The notes beneath the pieces are model-generated. The model had not been told where the DNA came from and did not search any database. It saw nothing but the letters and a program-made list of their open reading frames with translations. A DNA stretch of 64,000 bases from Aromatoleum buckelii (GTDB taxonomy: Bacteria > Pseudomonadota > Gammaproteobacteria > Burkholderiales > Rhodocyclaceae): NCBI RefSeq assembly GCF_012910785.2, contig NZ_WTVH02000009.1, positions 620,001 to 684,000 of the forward strand, read 5' to 3'. A program made the position numbers and the translations under genes. Positions 27,267 to 35,799 of this stretch are shown one piece after another. Numbering within the stretch: position 1 is the first letter of the stretch; the number at the start of each line of letters is the position of its first letter.

Positions 27267-27830
27267 TCACCCGTCTGGACAGGGAGGATGCCCGGTCACT
27301 TTCGCTACTGCTGTTTTCGGCGAGCAGGTCCGGATTCGGCCGACGTTGCTGACGATCACTTTGATTTCCTTGCCGCCGGGTGACCGCAACGAGAGGGTGA
27401 CGTTCGTGCCGAGCGTCGTGCCCGAAATCGGGTCGAACCGGGTGGCATTGCGGTTTGCGCTGGCGGTGATGCCTTGAAATTGCGCCCCGTCGAGCACCGT
27501 GAGCGCTCTGCCGCCGCTGGAGGGGATGGTGCATGCATCGGGTTGCGCCGGGTTGGACAGCGAAGTGTCGCACTGGCTGTGGTCGTGAATGCCCATCCTC
27601 CAATTGACCGTGTCTTTCATCGAGTACGTTACGAACATGGGCGCGCTCTGTTGTATCGCCTCCGTTCTTGCGTAGTGCAGTTGCGTGACGAGGAGGTCGG
27701 CCGCACCGCTGATGCGACTGGCTTCGAGGAAGCTGGCGAGGAGCGGCGGCGCAATTGAATAAAGGATCGCAGCCACCGCGATCGTCACCATGAGTTCAAC
27801 GAGGGTGAGCCCGTGCATTTTCCGATTCAT
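27267..27830 (-). CDS. GspH/FimT-family pseudopilin, second copy
   Basis: A 187-residue pseudopilin. The prepilin peptide MNRKMHG is followed by LTLVELMVTIAVAAILYSIA with Glu5. LVTQLHYARTEAIQQSAPMF near residue 46 is the GspH-domain mark. Three Cys appear in the globular part. It stands alone, converging with the kinase gene four bases apart. A second start, four codons in, is possible. Its C-terminal sequence differs fully from that of the copy at 25020. Confidence 0.82.
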   Translation of the reverse strand: MNRKMHGLTLVELMVTIAVAAILYSIAPPLLASFLEASRISGAADLLVTQLHYARTEAIQQSAPMFVTYSMKDTVNWRMGIHDHSQCDTSLSNPAQPDACTIPSSGGRALTVLDGAQFQGITASANRNATRFDPISGTTLGTNVTLSLRSPGGKEIKVIVSNVGRIRTCSPKTAVAKVTGHPPCPDG

Positions 27831-28020
27831 GACAAATATATAAATCAGCAGGGCGTATTATGCAAATCGTGTTTTCCAGCACCATCACAACCTCGGCCCA
27901 AGTCGGGGATCAGCCCGTCCTGCTGGTGCAATCGGGTATTCGTCGGTAACCTTTCTTGGTTGTCTCGAGAGCGGTTCGCAGGGCGGGTTCGAGGCGCAAT
28001 TTCTTCTTCGAAGGTCATCG

Positions 28021-28677
28021 ATGCGGCAGATTTCCAAGCTGTGCCGGGTTGCGGTGGCGTCTCTCGGGACGGCTTGCGCCGGGGCGTCGTTCGGCGCGGA
28101 GGTCGAGCTGGTCGGCGTGTTCGGCGCGAAGGCGGTGCTGATCGTCGATGGTGGCGCCCCGAAGACGCTGGCCGTCGGCGAGCGCACGCGCGAGGGAGTC
28201 AGGTTGATCGAAGTGCGCGGCGAGACGGCGGTCGTCGAGGTTGACCGCACGCCGCGCCGGATTGCGCTCGGGCAGGCGGTGTTGCGCGCCGACGGGCCGC
28301 AAGCGGAATCGGCGACAGCCAGTCTTTTTGCCGATTCCTCCGGTCATCACTTCGCGAACGGCACGATCAACGGCGCCGCGGTGCGTTTTCTCGTCGACAC
28401 CGGCGCGAGCATGGTGTCGATTGGGATGTCGGATGCGCGGCGGGCCGGCATCGACTACCGTCGCGGCATGCCGGCCCACACACAGACGGCAAGCGGGCCG
28501 GTAATGGTGTGGAAAGTGCGGCTCGATACCTTGCGCGTCGGCGACATCGTGGTGCACGGCGTCGATGGACTGGTGCATGAAAACGACCTGCCGTTCGTGC
28601 TGCTCGGGATGACTTTTCTCGGCCGCATGGACATGCAGCGGGACGGTGACCGGCTCGTGCTGCGCAAGCGCTACTGA
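28021..28677 (+). CDS. Retropepsin-like aspartic protease, periplasmic (TIGR02281-type)
   Basis: A 218-residue protein with an N-terminal signal peptide ([18 protein letters not shown], cleavage near residue 26) and a clan AA aspartic protease domain in the C-terminal half. The active-site motif [13 protein letters not shown] lies near residue 122, and [17 protein letters not shown] near residue 197 is the second conserved segment. Such single-domain proteases act as dimers. The N-terminal half ([18 protein letters not shown]) resembles a PDZ-like or SH3-like entry region but is not assigned. Substrate unknown. Confidence 0.85.
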   Translation: MRQISKLCRVAVASLGTACAGASFGAEVELVGVFGAKAVLIVDGGAPKTLAVGERTREGVRLIEVRGETAVVEVDRTPRRIALGQAVLRADGPQAESATASLFADSSGHHFANGTINGAAVRFLVDTGASMVSIGMSDARRAGIDYRRGMPAHTQTASGPVMVWKVRLDTLRVGDIVVHGVDGLVHENDLPFVLLGMTFLGRMDMQRDGDRLVLRKRY

Positions 28678-28685
28678 ACGCCCCA

Positions 28686-28706
28686 GGAAACGGCTTTGCC
28701 GTTTCC
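28686..28706 (+). repeat. Hairpin after the aspartic protease gene
   Basis: A perfect 9-bp stem (28686-28694 and 28698-28706) with a TTT loop starts nine bases after the stop. No T run follows, so it may stabilise the 3' end rather than terminate. Confidence 0.45.
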
Positions 28707-28766
28707 GCCCGCGAACGGGACAAGAAAATCCGTGGCCGCCGGGCGTTTTCTGGAGAGGTAAGACGA

Positions 28767-29384
28767 GTGATCGAAAAGAAGCTCATGGAAGCGGCACTGG
28801 ATGCCGAGGGGCTGCGGCGCCGGTTTGTCGATGCGCCGCAGATGGCGCCGGTGCGCGAAGACGGCTCCCACCGGGGCGAGTTTCGCCCGGCTGCGGTGCT
28901 GGTGCCGGTGGTCCTGCGCCCGGAACGGCTCGCCGTGCTGCTGACGCGCCGCACCGATCATCTGCACCATCATCCGGGCCAGATCAGCTTTCCGGGCGGG
29001 CGGGTCGAGAAGGCGGACGTCTCGGCGGTGATGACGGCGTTGCGCGAGACGGAGGAGGAGACCGGTCTCGATCCGGAACGCATCGAGCTGCTCGGCGAGC
29101 TGCCCGAATACTTCACCGGGACCGGCTTCAGGATCACGCCGGTGGTCGGGCTCGTGCATCCGCCGTTCGAGCTCAAGCTCGACACGTTCGAAGTTGCCGA
29201 AGCGTTCGAAGTGCCGCTGGCGCATTTCCTCGATCCGGCCAACCACGAGCGCCACACGATGGAGTACCAGGGCCGGATGCGACAGTATTACGCGATGCCG
29301 TACGAAGGGTATTTCATCTGGGGCGCGACGGCGGGAATCCTGGTGTCGCTGTACCGGTTTCTCGGTGGCGAGGCGCCCGTGTAG
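28767..29384 (+). CDS. Nudix hydrolase, CoA pyrophosphatase type (NudL-like)
   Basis: A 205-residue Nudix protein. The Nudix box [20 protein letters not shown] and its continuation EETGL run from about residue 76, and the preceding [20 protein letters not shown] is the CoA-diphosphatase signature (UPF0035). It should cleave CoA or its derivatives to 4'-phosphopantetheine and 3',5'-ADP. The GTG start at 28767 follows GGAGAGG; an ATG six codons on is the alternative. It runs in the same direction as the protease and the dehydrogenase. Confidence 0.87.
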   Translation: MIEKKLMEAALDAEGLRRRFVDAPQMAPVREDGSHRGEFRPAAVLVPVVLRPERLAVLLTRRTDHLHHHPGQISFPGGRVEKADVSAVMTALRETEEETGLDPERIELLGELPEYFTGTGFRITPVVGLVHPPFELKLDTFEVAEAFEVPLAHFLDPANHERHTMEYQGRMRQYYAMPYEGYFIWGATAGILVSLYRFLGGEAPV

Positions 29385-29401
29385 CGCTCGCCGAGGTTGA
29401 C

Positions 29402-29413
29402 GTTGACGTCAAC
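29402..29413. promoter_or_regulatory. Perfect 12-bp palindrome upstream of the dehydrogenase gene
   Basis: GTTGACGTCAAC at 29402-29413 is a perfect palindrome 60 bases before the dehydrogenase start and just after the Nudix stop. It is suited to a dimeric repressor. The half-sites are not spaced like an FNR box. Confidence 0.4.
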
Positions 29414-29473
29414 GGACATTATGTTGCGCCCTCGAACGCCCGGATCCGGGCGGCATTCACGGAGAGTCTCGCA

Positions 29474-30241
29474 ATGAAGATCGAAAATGGTGTGTTCGTC
29501 GTCACCGGAGGCGGATCGGGGCTGGGGGCGGCGACTGCGCGGATGCTGGTCGGCGCCGGAGGCAAAGTGGTGCTGGCCGACGTGAATCGTGACGCGGGCG
29601 AGGCGCTGGCGGCCGAGCTGGGCGCCGCGGCGGCGTTCGTCGCGACCGACGTGACCGACGAGGCGAGCGCGAAGGCGGCGATCGAGCGCGCGGTGTCCGG
29701 CTTCGGCGCACTGCACGGGCTGGTCAACTGCGCCGGCATCGCTCCGGCCGAAAAAGTCGTCGGCCGCGAGGGACCGCACCAGCTCGAATCGTTCGCGCGC
29801 ACGATCACCGTCAACCTCATCGGCAGCTTCAACATGATGCGCCTCGCGGCGGACGTGATGACGAAGGCGGCGCCGAACGACGAAGGCGAGCGTGGCGTGA
29901 TCGTCAGCACCGCGTCGGTCGCAGCCTATGACGGGCAGATCGGCCAGGCCGCGTATGCGGCATCGAAGGCGGGCGTCGTCGGACTGACGTTGCCGGTGGC
30001 GCGCGAGCTGGCGCGCTTCGGCGTGAGGGTGATGACGATCGCGCCGGGAATCATGGAGACGCCGATGCTGATGGGCATGCCGCAGGAAGTGCAGGATTCC
30101 CTCGGCAGGACCGTACCGTTCCCGTCCCGCATGGGACGGCCTGCGGAATACGCGGCGCTGGTGCGCCACATCATCGAGAATGCCTACCTCAACGGCGAGA
30201 CGATCCGCCTCGACGGCGCGATTCGCATGACAGCGAAATGA
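29474..30241 (+). CDS. Short-chain dehydrogenase, 3-hydroxyacyl-CoA dehydrogenase type
   Basis: An SDR-family NAD(P)-dependent oxidoreductase of 255 residues, close in pattern to the HSD17B10/3-hydroxy-2-methylbutyryl-CoA dehydrogenase group. TGGGSGLG at residues 11-18 binds the cofactor, [12 protein letters not shown] lies near residue 89, the catalytic Ser near [10 protein letters not shown] and YAASKAG near residue 159 completes the Tyr-Lys pair. It probably oxidises a 3-hydroxyacyl-CoA in fatty or aromatic acid degradation. GGAGAG precedes the ATG. No other beta-oxidation gene is adjacent. Confidence 0.87.
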   Translation: MKIENGVFVVTGGGSGLGAATARMLVGAGGKVVLADVNRDAGEALAAELGAAAAFVATDVTDEASAKAAIERAVSGFGALHGLVNCAGIAPAEKVVGREGPHQLESFARTITVNLIGSFNMMRLAADVMTKAAPNDEGERGVIVSTASVAAYDGQIGQAAYAASKAGVVGLTLPVARELARFGVRVMTIAPGIMETPMLMGMPQEVQDSLGRTVPFPSRMGRPAEYAALVRHIIENAYLNGETIRLDGAIRMTAK

Positions 30242-30434
30242 GCTGAAGCGGACGGCGCCGCGGCGACGGTAAGCGGCGCGTGCGACGATTGCGGCTCTTC
30301 GGGGTTGGCGTGCCGCAAGTTTTGCTGCACTGCAATAGCGGCGGGACATCAAGTGTGCTAAAAGACGTTTCGCTGCCTGACCGGACGGAGGGGGCCGCCC
30401 ACTCGCCGCCCTTGCCGCCCTCGGTGTTTCCCTG

Positions 30435-32924
30435 ATGAGCGCTTCCGAAATCGAGTCTGTCCGAGCATCGTTGCCTGAGCAGGACTGCTATCACTGCGGC
30501 CTGCCGGTCCCGCCCGACACGCACCATTACGTGACGATCGACGGCGCGTCGCGGCGCATGTGCTGCGTCGGCTGCGAGGCCGTCGCCGAGTCGATCGTCG
30601 CCAATGGCCTGACCGATTACTACCGCCATCGCGACGCGATGCCCGAGCCGCAGAAGGAGGCGCTGCCCGCCGAACTGCAGGAACTCGGGCTGTTCGATCA
30701 TCCCGATTTCCAGAAAACCTTCGTCCAGCCGATCGGCGAGCACGAGCGCGAAGCGGCGCTGATCCTCGAAGGCATCACCTGCGCGGCGTGCGTGTGGCTG
30801 AACGAACAGCATGTCGCGCGCCAGCCGGGCGTTTCGTTGGTCGAGGTCAACTATGCGACCCGGCGTGCGCGGGTGCGCTGGGACGAACGGCGCGTCAAGC
30901 TGTCCGAGATCCTCTCCGCGATCCAGGCGATCGGCTACCGCGCGTATCCGTACGACGCGGAGCGCTCGGAGCAGATCGGCAAGCGCGAGCGGCGGTCGAT
31001 GCTGTGGCGCGTCTTTGTCGCCGGCTTCGGCATGATGCAGGTGATGATGTACGCGTTCCCGGCGTACATCGCGCCGGAAGGCGACCTCGCGCCGGACATC
31101 GAGCAGCTGATGCGCTGGGCGAGCCTGCTATTGACGCTTCCGGTCGTGCTGTATTCCGCGGCGCCGTTTTTCCAGCGGGCGTTGCGCGACCTGAAGCTGC
31201 GCCGCCTCGGCATGGACGTGCCGGTGGCGCTCGGAGCCGGCAGTGCGTTCGCGGCAAGCCTGTGGGCGACGCTCGTCGGGGGCGGCGAAGTGTATTTCGA
31301 CTCGGTGACGATGTTCGTGTTCTTCCTGCTGTGCGGGCGCTATCTGGAGATGGTCGCGCGCCAGAAAGCGGTGCGCGGTGTCGAGGAGCTCGGCAAGGTG
31401 TTGCCGGCGTTTGCCGAGCGCCTGCCCGGCTGGCCGGCGCCGGACGGGGAGCGCGTGCCGGTGTCGCAACTGGTACCGGGCAACTTCGTGCGGGTGCGTC
31501 CCGGTGAAGTCATGCCCGCCGACGGCGTCGTCGTCGACGGACGCAGCGAGGCGAACGAGGCGCTGCTGACGGGCGAGAGCCTGCCGGTGCCGAAGTTTGC
31601 CGGGAGCCCGGTCACCGGCGGCAGCATCAACATTTCGAGTCCGCTGACGGTGCGCGTCGAGCAGGTCGGCGACTCGACCCGTCTCGCGGCGATCCGCCGC
31701 CTGATGGAGCGCGGCGCGAGCGAAAAGCCCCGCCTCGCGCAGCAGTCGGACCGCGTCGCAGTCGTGTTCATCGTCGCGCTGCTGGTGCTCGCGTTCGCGA
31801 CGGGTCTCGCGTGGTACTTCATCGAGCCGGGGCGGGCGCTGTGGGTGTTCGTGTCGGTGCTGGTGGTCGCGTGTCCTTGTGCGCTGTCGCTGGCCACGCC
31901 GACGGCGCTGACGGTAGCGACCGACGCGCTGGCCCGAATCGGAGTGCTGGTGACGCGCGGCCACGCGATCGAGACGCTCGGGCGCGCGAATCACTTCGTC
32001 TTCGACAAGACCGGCACGCTAACGCGGGGGCGGATGAGCCTCGAAGAAGTCCTGCCGCTCGGCGAGCTTGGCGAAGCCGAATTGCGAGTGCTGGCAGCGG
32101 CGCTCGAGCGCGATTCCGAACATCCGGTCGCCGAGGCACTGCGCCGCGTCGGGGGTGACGACGTGCTGCCCGCGGTCGATGAGGTCATCGCGCAAACCGG
32201 GCAAGGCATCGCGGGGCGGATCGATGGCGTGCGCCATGCGATCGGACGCCCGGCCTACGTCGCAGCGCAACTGGATCTCCTCGAACCCGCGCGGTGCGCG
32301 GAATTCGAGGCGCGGGGCGGGTCGGTGATCGCGCTCGGCAGAACCGGCGAATGGCTCGGTCTGTTCCGCCTCGCGGACGTGCCGCGCGAGGAAGCGGCGC
32401 AGCTGACGACGAAGCTTCTCGCAGAGAAAGTGCGCATGACGGTGCTGAGCGGCGATTCGCCCGGCGCGGTCGATGCGGTCGCGCAGGGTCTCGGTATCGA
32501 TGACGCTCACGGCGGGCTGACGCCTCAGGGCAAACAGCAGTTCCTGGCGAGGCTGCAGCGTGCTCCCGGGGCAGTGGTGGCGATGGTCGGCGACGGCGTC
32601 AATGATGCGCCGGTGCTTGCCCAGGCCCACGTGTCGGTGGCAATGGGCGGCGGCACCGAGCTCGCCCGCAACGAAGCCGACATCGTGCTGTTGAGCGAGA
32701 ATCTCGCCGGGCTGGGGCGCGGGCTCGACCTTTCGCGCCGCACGCTGCGGATCATCCGGCAGAACCTGTGGTGGTCGTTCGCGTACAACTTCACGTCGGT
32801 GCCGCTCGCGATGGCCGGCCTGGTCACGCCGTGGATGGCGGGCATCGGCATGGCCGGGAGCTCGCTGCTCGTCGTTCTCAACGCGCTGCGCCTGCAGCGC
32901 CAACCGCAGAGCGGGGTTCGCTGA
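30435..32924 (+). CDS. ccoI: Copper-translocating P1B-type ATPase for cbb3 assembly
   Basis: A heavy-metal P-type ATPase of 829 residues, of the CcoI/FixI type that supplies copper to cytochrome cbb3. The N-terminal region has an extra Cys-rich segment (DCYHCG near residue 16, MCCVGCE near 42) followed by an HMA domain with GITCAACVW near residue 115. The membrane CPC motif VACPCALSLATP lies near residue 480, the phosphorylated Asp in DKTGTLTRG near residue 523, and GDGVNDAPVLAQ near residue 718. ccoS overlaps its stop codon. The extra N-terminal Cys domain separates it from copA at 49638. Confidence 0.94.
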   Translation: MSASEIESVRASLPEQDCYHCGLPVPPDTHHYVTIDGASRRMCCVGCEAVAESIVANGLTDYYRHRDAMPEPQKEALPAELQELGLFDHPDFQKTFVQPIGEHEREAALILEGITCAACVWLNEQHVARQPGVSLVEVNYATRRARVRWDERRVKLSEILSAIQAIGYRAYPYDAERSEQIGKRERRSMLWRVFVAGFGMMQVMMYAFPAYIAPEGDLAPDIEQLMRWASLLLTLPVVLYSAAPFFQRALRDLKLRRLGMDVPVALGAGSAFAASLWATLVGGGEVYFDSVTMFVFFLLCGRYLEMVARQKAVRGVEELGKVLPAFAERLPGWPAPDGERVPVSQLVPGNFVRVRPGEVMPADGVVVDGRSEANEALLTGESLPVPKFAGSPVTGGSINISSPLTVRVEQVGDSTRLAAIRRLMERGASEKPRLAQQSDRVAVVFIVALLVLAFATGLAWYFIEPGRALWVFVSVLVVACPCALSLATPTALTVATDALARIGVLVTRGHAIETLGRANHFVFDKTGTLTRGRMSLEEVLPLGELGEAELRVLAAALERDSEHPVAEALRRVGGDDVLPAVDEVIAQTGQGIAGRIDGVRHAIGRPAYVAAQLDLLEPARCAEFEARGGSVIALGRTGEWLGLFRLADVPREEAAQLTTKLLAEKVRMTVLSGDSPGAVDAVAQGLGIDDAHGGLTPQGKQQFLARLQRAPGAVVAMVGDGVNDAPVLAQAHVSVAMGGGTELARNEADIVLLSENLAGLGRGLDLSRRTLRIIRQNLWWSFAYNFTSVPLAMAGLVTPWMAGIGMAGSSLLVVLNALRLQRQPQSGVR

Positions 32925-33121
32925 TGGAAAGCCTTTACATCCTGATCCCGCTCTCGGTCGTGCTGGTTTTCGTGATCGGCGTGATTTTCTGGTGGTCGCT
33001 CAAGTCAGGGCAGTACGACGATATGGAAGGTCCGGCGTACCGGGTGCTGATGGACGACCGCGATGCGCCACCGCCTGCCGAGAAGCAGCCGGACGGCACC
33101 GACCGCGAGGCGCCGAAGTGA
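32924..33121 (+). CDS. ccoS: cbb3 oxidase maturation protein CcoS
   Basis: A 65-residue membrane protein with one helix (ILIPLSVVLVFVIGVIFWW, residues 6-24) followed by the family motif SLKSGQYDDMEGPAYRVLMD. CcoS is needed for cofactor insertion into cbb3 oxidase. The ATG overlaps the ccoI stop (TGATG), so it is translated from the ccoI message. Confidence 0.93.
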   Translation: MESLYILIPLSVVLVFVIGVIFWWSLKSGQYDDMEGPAYRVLMDDRDAPPPAEKQPDGTDREAPK

Positions 33122-33159
33122 GGCGGAGCACCTCGCGGCACTGCCGGGGACACTCTTTG

Positions 33160-33173
33160 TTGATCCTGGTCAA
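33160..33173 (+). promoter_or_regulatory. FNR-type box upstream of a predicted small RNA
   Basis: TTGATCCTGGTCAA matches the FNR/ANR consensus TTGAT-N4-ATCAA in 9 of 10 half-site bases. A -10-like CATACT lies at 33196-33201; a start at about 33208 would place the box centre at -41.5, the exact class II spacing. It could also act at a distance on ccoN. Confidence 0.7.
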
Positions 33174-33207
33174 AACTTCATCCGGCCGAGATGGGCATAC
33201 TTTTTCC

Positions 33208-33314
33208 ATGGTTTTTACGGGTGTCGCCGCGAAATTTCGGGAGGCATTCCGGCAGCTGGTATTCATGTCTCTCTGTTGGGGTTGGGGGTGCGTTCGATAC
33301 GCACCCTTTTTTTT
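33208..33314 (+). ncRNA. Candidate FNR-induced small RNA between ccoS and ccoN
   Basis: A predicted transcript of about 107 nucleotides. It is bounded upstream by an FNR-type box at class II distance and a -10-like CATACT, and downstream by a strong terminator with eight T residues. No gene is recognised within it: an open frame starting at 33209 runs through both downstream terminators and has no family resemblance. The centre holds an unpaired pyrimidine stretch (TGTCTCTCTG near 33267), a possible target-pairing site. By analogy it resembles FnrS of enterics in layout only. Existence is inference. Confidence 0.45.
33286..33314 (+). terminator. Strong intrinsic terminator upstream of ccoN
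   Basis: GGGTGCG (33286-33292) pairs perfectly with CGCACCC (33300-33306) around TTCGATA, followed by eight T residues. It ends either the ccoI-ccoS message or the predicted small RNA. Confidence 0.9.
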
Positions 33315-33327
33315 GCCTGCGATTTTC

Positions 33328-33352
33328 ACCATGTTTCCAACATGGTTTTTTT
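33328..33352 (+). terminator. Second tandem intrinsic terminator upstream of ccoN
   Basis: ACCATGTT (33328-33335) pairs perfectly with AACATGGT (33339-33346) around TCC and is followed by six T residues. It lies 14 bases after the first terminator and insulates ccoN from upstream transcription. Confidence 0.85.
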
Positions 33353-33397
33353 GCGCGATTGGTGCTCCATATGCTTCCGCCCGATTGCGCGGTGCAA

Positions 33398-33418
33398 TAT
33401 AATGTTGACCTAAGTCAA
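33398..33418 (+). promoter_or_regulatory. FNR-type box and TATAAT hexamer upstream of ccoN
   Basis: TTGACCTAAGTCAA (33405-33418) is a symmetric FNR-type palindrome about 100 bases before the ccoN start. A perfect TATAAT (33398-33403) abuts it. The box can activate a downstream start near 33453, or, if TATAAT is used, would sit at the transcription start. The two readings predict opposite effects. The rest of 33122-33520 holds the small-RNA locus and two terminators. Confidence 0.72.
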
Positions 33419-33520
33419 CGGCCGATCAGCGGTGTTGTGCATTGACGCGTTCGTCCCGGATGCTAGTGCGTCGATGACTGCAGACCGGGCGTAAAGGTTT
33501 TTCATCAGGGGGGCAGTTAC

Positions 33521-34945
33521 ATGCAATCGCAAGCGACTTACAACTACAAAGTCGTGCGCCAGTTCTCCATCATGACAGTGGTGTGGGGAATCGTGGGCAT
33601 GCTGGTCGGCGTGATCATCGCGGCACAGCTTGTATGGCCGGAACTCAACGTCGCGGAATGGTTCCACTTCGGCAGGCTGCGTCCGCTTCACACGAACGCG
33701 GTGATCTTCGCGTTCGGCGGCTGTGCGCTCTTTGCGACGTCGTATTTCGTCGTTCAGCGCACCTGCCATACCACGCTGTTCGCGCCGGGTCTCGCGGCTT
33801 TCACGTTCTGGGGCTGGCAACTGGTCATCGTGCTGGCCGCGATCACGTTGCCGCTCGGCATCACGAGCAGCAAGGAATACGCCGAGCTCGAATGGCCGAT
33901 CGACATCCTGGTCGCGGTGGTTTGGGTGTCCTACGCGATCGTGTTCTTCGGCACCATCGCCAAGCGCAAGACCTCGCACATCTACGTCGCGAACTGGTTC
34001 TTCGGCGCGTTCATCCTGACGGTCGCGCTGCTGCACATCGTCAATAGCGCCGCGCTTCCGGTAACGCTGACCAAGTCTTATTCGGCGTACGCCGGCGTGC
34101 AGGACGCGATGGTGCAGTGGTGGTATGGCCACAACGCGGTCGGCTTCTTCCTGACCGCGGGCTTCCTCGGGATGATGTATTACTTCGTGCCGAAGCAGGC
34201 AGAGCGCCCCGTGTATTCGTACCGCCTGTCGGTGGTGCACTTCTGGGCGCTGATCTTCACCTACATGTGGGCCGGCTCGCACCATCTGCACTACACCGCG
34301 CTGCCCGACTGGACCCAGTCCGTCGGCATGGTGTTCTCGCTGATCCTGCTGGCGCCGTCGTGGGGCGGGATGATCAACGGCATCATGACGCTGTCCGGCG
34401 CGTGGCACAAACTGCGCACCGACCCGATCCTGAAGTTCCTGATCACCGCGCTATCGTTCTATGGCATGTCGACGTTCGAAGGTCCGATGATGTCGATCAA
34501 GACGGTGAACGCGCTGTCGCACTACACGGACTGGACTGTCGGTCACGTCCATTCGGGCGCGCTCGGCTGGGTCGCGATGATCTCGATCGGCTCGATGTAT
34601 TACCTCCTGCCGCGCATGTACGGCCGGACCGAGATGTATTCGACGGGCCTGATCAATGCCCACTTCTGGATCGCGACGATCGGCATCGTGCTGTATATCG
34701 CGTCGATGTGGATTGCCGGCGTGATGCAGGGGCTGATGTGGCGTGCGACGAATCCGGACGGCACCCTTACGTACTCGTTCGTCGAGAGCGTCAAGGCGAG
34801 CTACCCGTTCTGGTCGATTCGCCTGGCAGGCGGCGTGCTCTTCCTGACCGGCATGCTCATCATGTTCTACAACATGGTCAAAACGATGGCCGGCCACCGC
34901 GCGTACGACGCTCCCGTCGTGCTTCCCGCCGCTGCGCACGCCTGA
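33521..34945 (+). CDS. ccoN: Cytochrome cbb3 oxidase subunit I
   Basis: The catalytic heme-copper subunit of the high-affinity oxidase, an integral membrane protein of 474 residues with about 12 helices. Heme and CuB ligands are visible as His in [14 protein letters not shown] near residue 60, [15 protein letters not shown] near residue 203, [14 protein letters not shown] near residue 254 and the pair in [17 protein letters not shown] near residue 340. It is used in low oxygen. It heads ccoN-O-Q-P-G-H and follows an FNR-type box. Confidence 0.97.
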   Translation: MQSQATYNYKVVRQFSIMTVVWGIVGMLVGVIIAAQLVWPELNVAEWFHFGRLRPLHTNAVIFAFGGCALFATSYFVVQRTCHTTLFAPGLAAFTFWGWQLVIVLAAITLPLGITSSKEYAELEWPIDILVAVVWVSYAIVFFGTIAKRKTSHIYVANWFFGAFILTVALLHIVNSAALPVTLTKSYSAYAGVQDAMVQWWYGHNAVGFFLTAGFLGMMYYFVPKQAERPVYSYRLSVVHFWALIFTYMWAGSHHLHYTALPDWTQSVGMVFSLILLAPSWGGMINGIMTLSGAWHKLRTDPILKFLITALSFYGMSTFEGPMMSIKTVNALSHYTDWTVGHVHSGALGWVAMISIGSMYYLLPRMYGRTEMYSTGLINAHFWIATIGIVLYIASMWIAGVMQGLMWRATNPDGTLTYSFVESVKASYPFWSIRLAGGVLFLTGMLIMFYNMVKTMAGHRAYDAPVVLPAAAHA

Positions 34946-34960
34946 TCGGAGAAACGTGAC

Positions 34961-35599
34961 ATGGCCAAATCCAAATCGAATCACGATTTTATCGAGCGCA
35001 GTGTTGGCTGGCTGATCGTGCTCACGCTGCTGACGGTGAGCGTCGGTGGTCTTGTCGAGATCGTCCCGCTGTTCTTCCAGAAGTCGACAACGATGCCGAT
35101 CGATCGCCAAGGCAACCAGCTGAACGTCAAGCCGTACGATCCGGTGCGGCTCGTCGGGCGCGACATCTACGTCCGCGAAGGCTGCTACAACTGCCACTCG
35201 CAGATGATTCGGCCGTTCCGGGCCGAGACCGAACGCTACGGCCACTACTCGGTCGCCGGCGAATTCATCTACGACCGGCCGTTCCAGTGGGGCTCGAAGC
35301 GGACCGGCCCAGACCTGCAGCGCGTCGGCGGTCGCTACTCGGACGAGTGGCACCGGGTGCACCTCAACAATCCGCGCGACGTCGTGCCGGAATCGAACAT
35401 GCCTGCGTTCCCGTGGCTCGAACGTCCGGTCAAGGCGGACGACATCGAGCAGAAAATGCAGGTGCTGCGCACCCTCGGTCATCCGTATTCCGACGAGGAA
35501 ATCGCCGGGGCCCGGGCAGCGCTCGAAGGCAAGACCGAGATGGAAGCGTTGATCGCGTACCTGCAGGGGCTGGGTACCGCGCTTTCGAACTTCAAGTGA
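34961..35599 (+). CDS. ccoO: Cytochrome cbb3 oxidase subunit II
   Basis: Membrane-anchored monoheme cytochrome c of 212 residues, passing electrons to CcoN. One N-terminal helix ([19 protein letters not shown], near residue 16) is followed by the heme motif [15 protein letters not shown] near residue 74. The axial Met is probably in SNMPAFPWL near residue 146. It is 15 bases after ccoN. Confidence 0.96.
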   Translation: MAKSKSNHDFIERSVGWLIVLTLLTVSVGGLVEIVPLFFQKSTTMPIDRQGNQLNVKPYDPVRLVGRDIYVREGCYNCHSQMIRPFRAETERYGHYSVAGEFIYDRPFQWGSKRTGPDLQRVGGRYSDEWHRVHLNNPRDVVPESNMPAFPWLERPVKADDIEQKMQVLRTLGHPYSDEEIAGARAALEGKTEMEALIAYLQGLGTALSNFK

Positions 35600-35616
35600 A
35601 GAACAGGAGAAGCGCC

Positions 35617-35796
35617 GTGGATATCAACGATTTGCGATCCCTCATCACCGTGCTCGGCCTGACCTGCTTCCTGGGCATCTGTTTTTGGGCCTACAGCAAA
35701 CGTGCCCGGGCCGGATTCGATGAAGCGGCGCTGCTTCCCTTCACCGATGATGATGCGCCGATGCCGCATGGTGGCCGGCAAGCCAAGGAAGGATAA
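35617..35796 (+). CDS. ccoQ: cbb3 oxidase subunit CcoQ
   Basis: A 59-residue single-helix protein (SLITVLGLTCFLGICFWAYS, residues 8-27) followed by a short charged tail containing FDEAALLPF, the usual CcoQ pattern. It stabilises the oxidase complex. The GTG start at 35617 follows AGGAGA at good spacing. Confidence 0.88.
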   Translation: MDINDLRSLITVLGLTCFLGICFWAYSKRARAGFDEAALLPFTDDDAPMPHGGRQAKEG

Positions 35797-35799
35797 AAA

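Noticed and set aside
29397-29412. TTGAC and GTCAA upstream of the dehydrogenase as an FNR box
   Set aside because: The spacer is six bases instead of four; the palindrome is listed as a different operator candidate.
33209-33402. Small membrane-like protein encoded in the ccoS-ccoN gap
   Set aside because: The frame runs through two intrinsic terminators, lacks a ribosome binding site and resembles no family.
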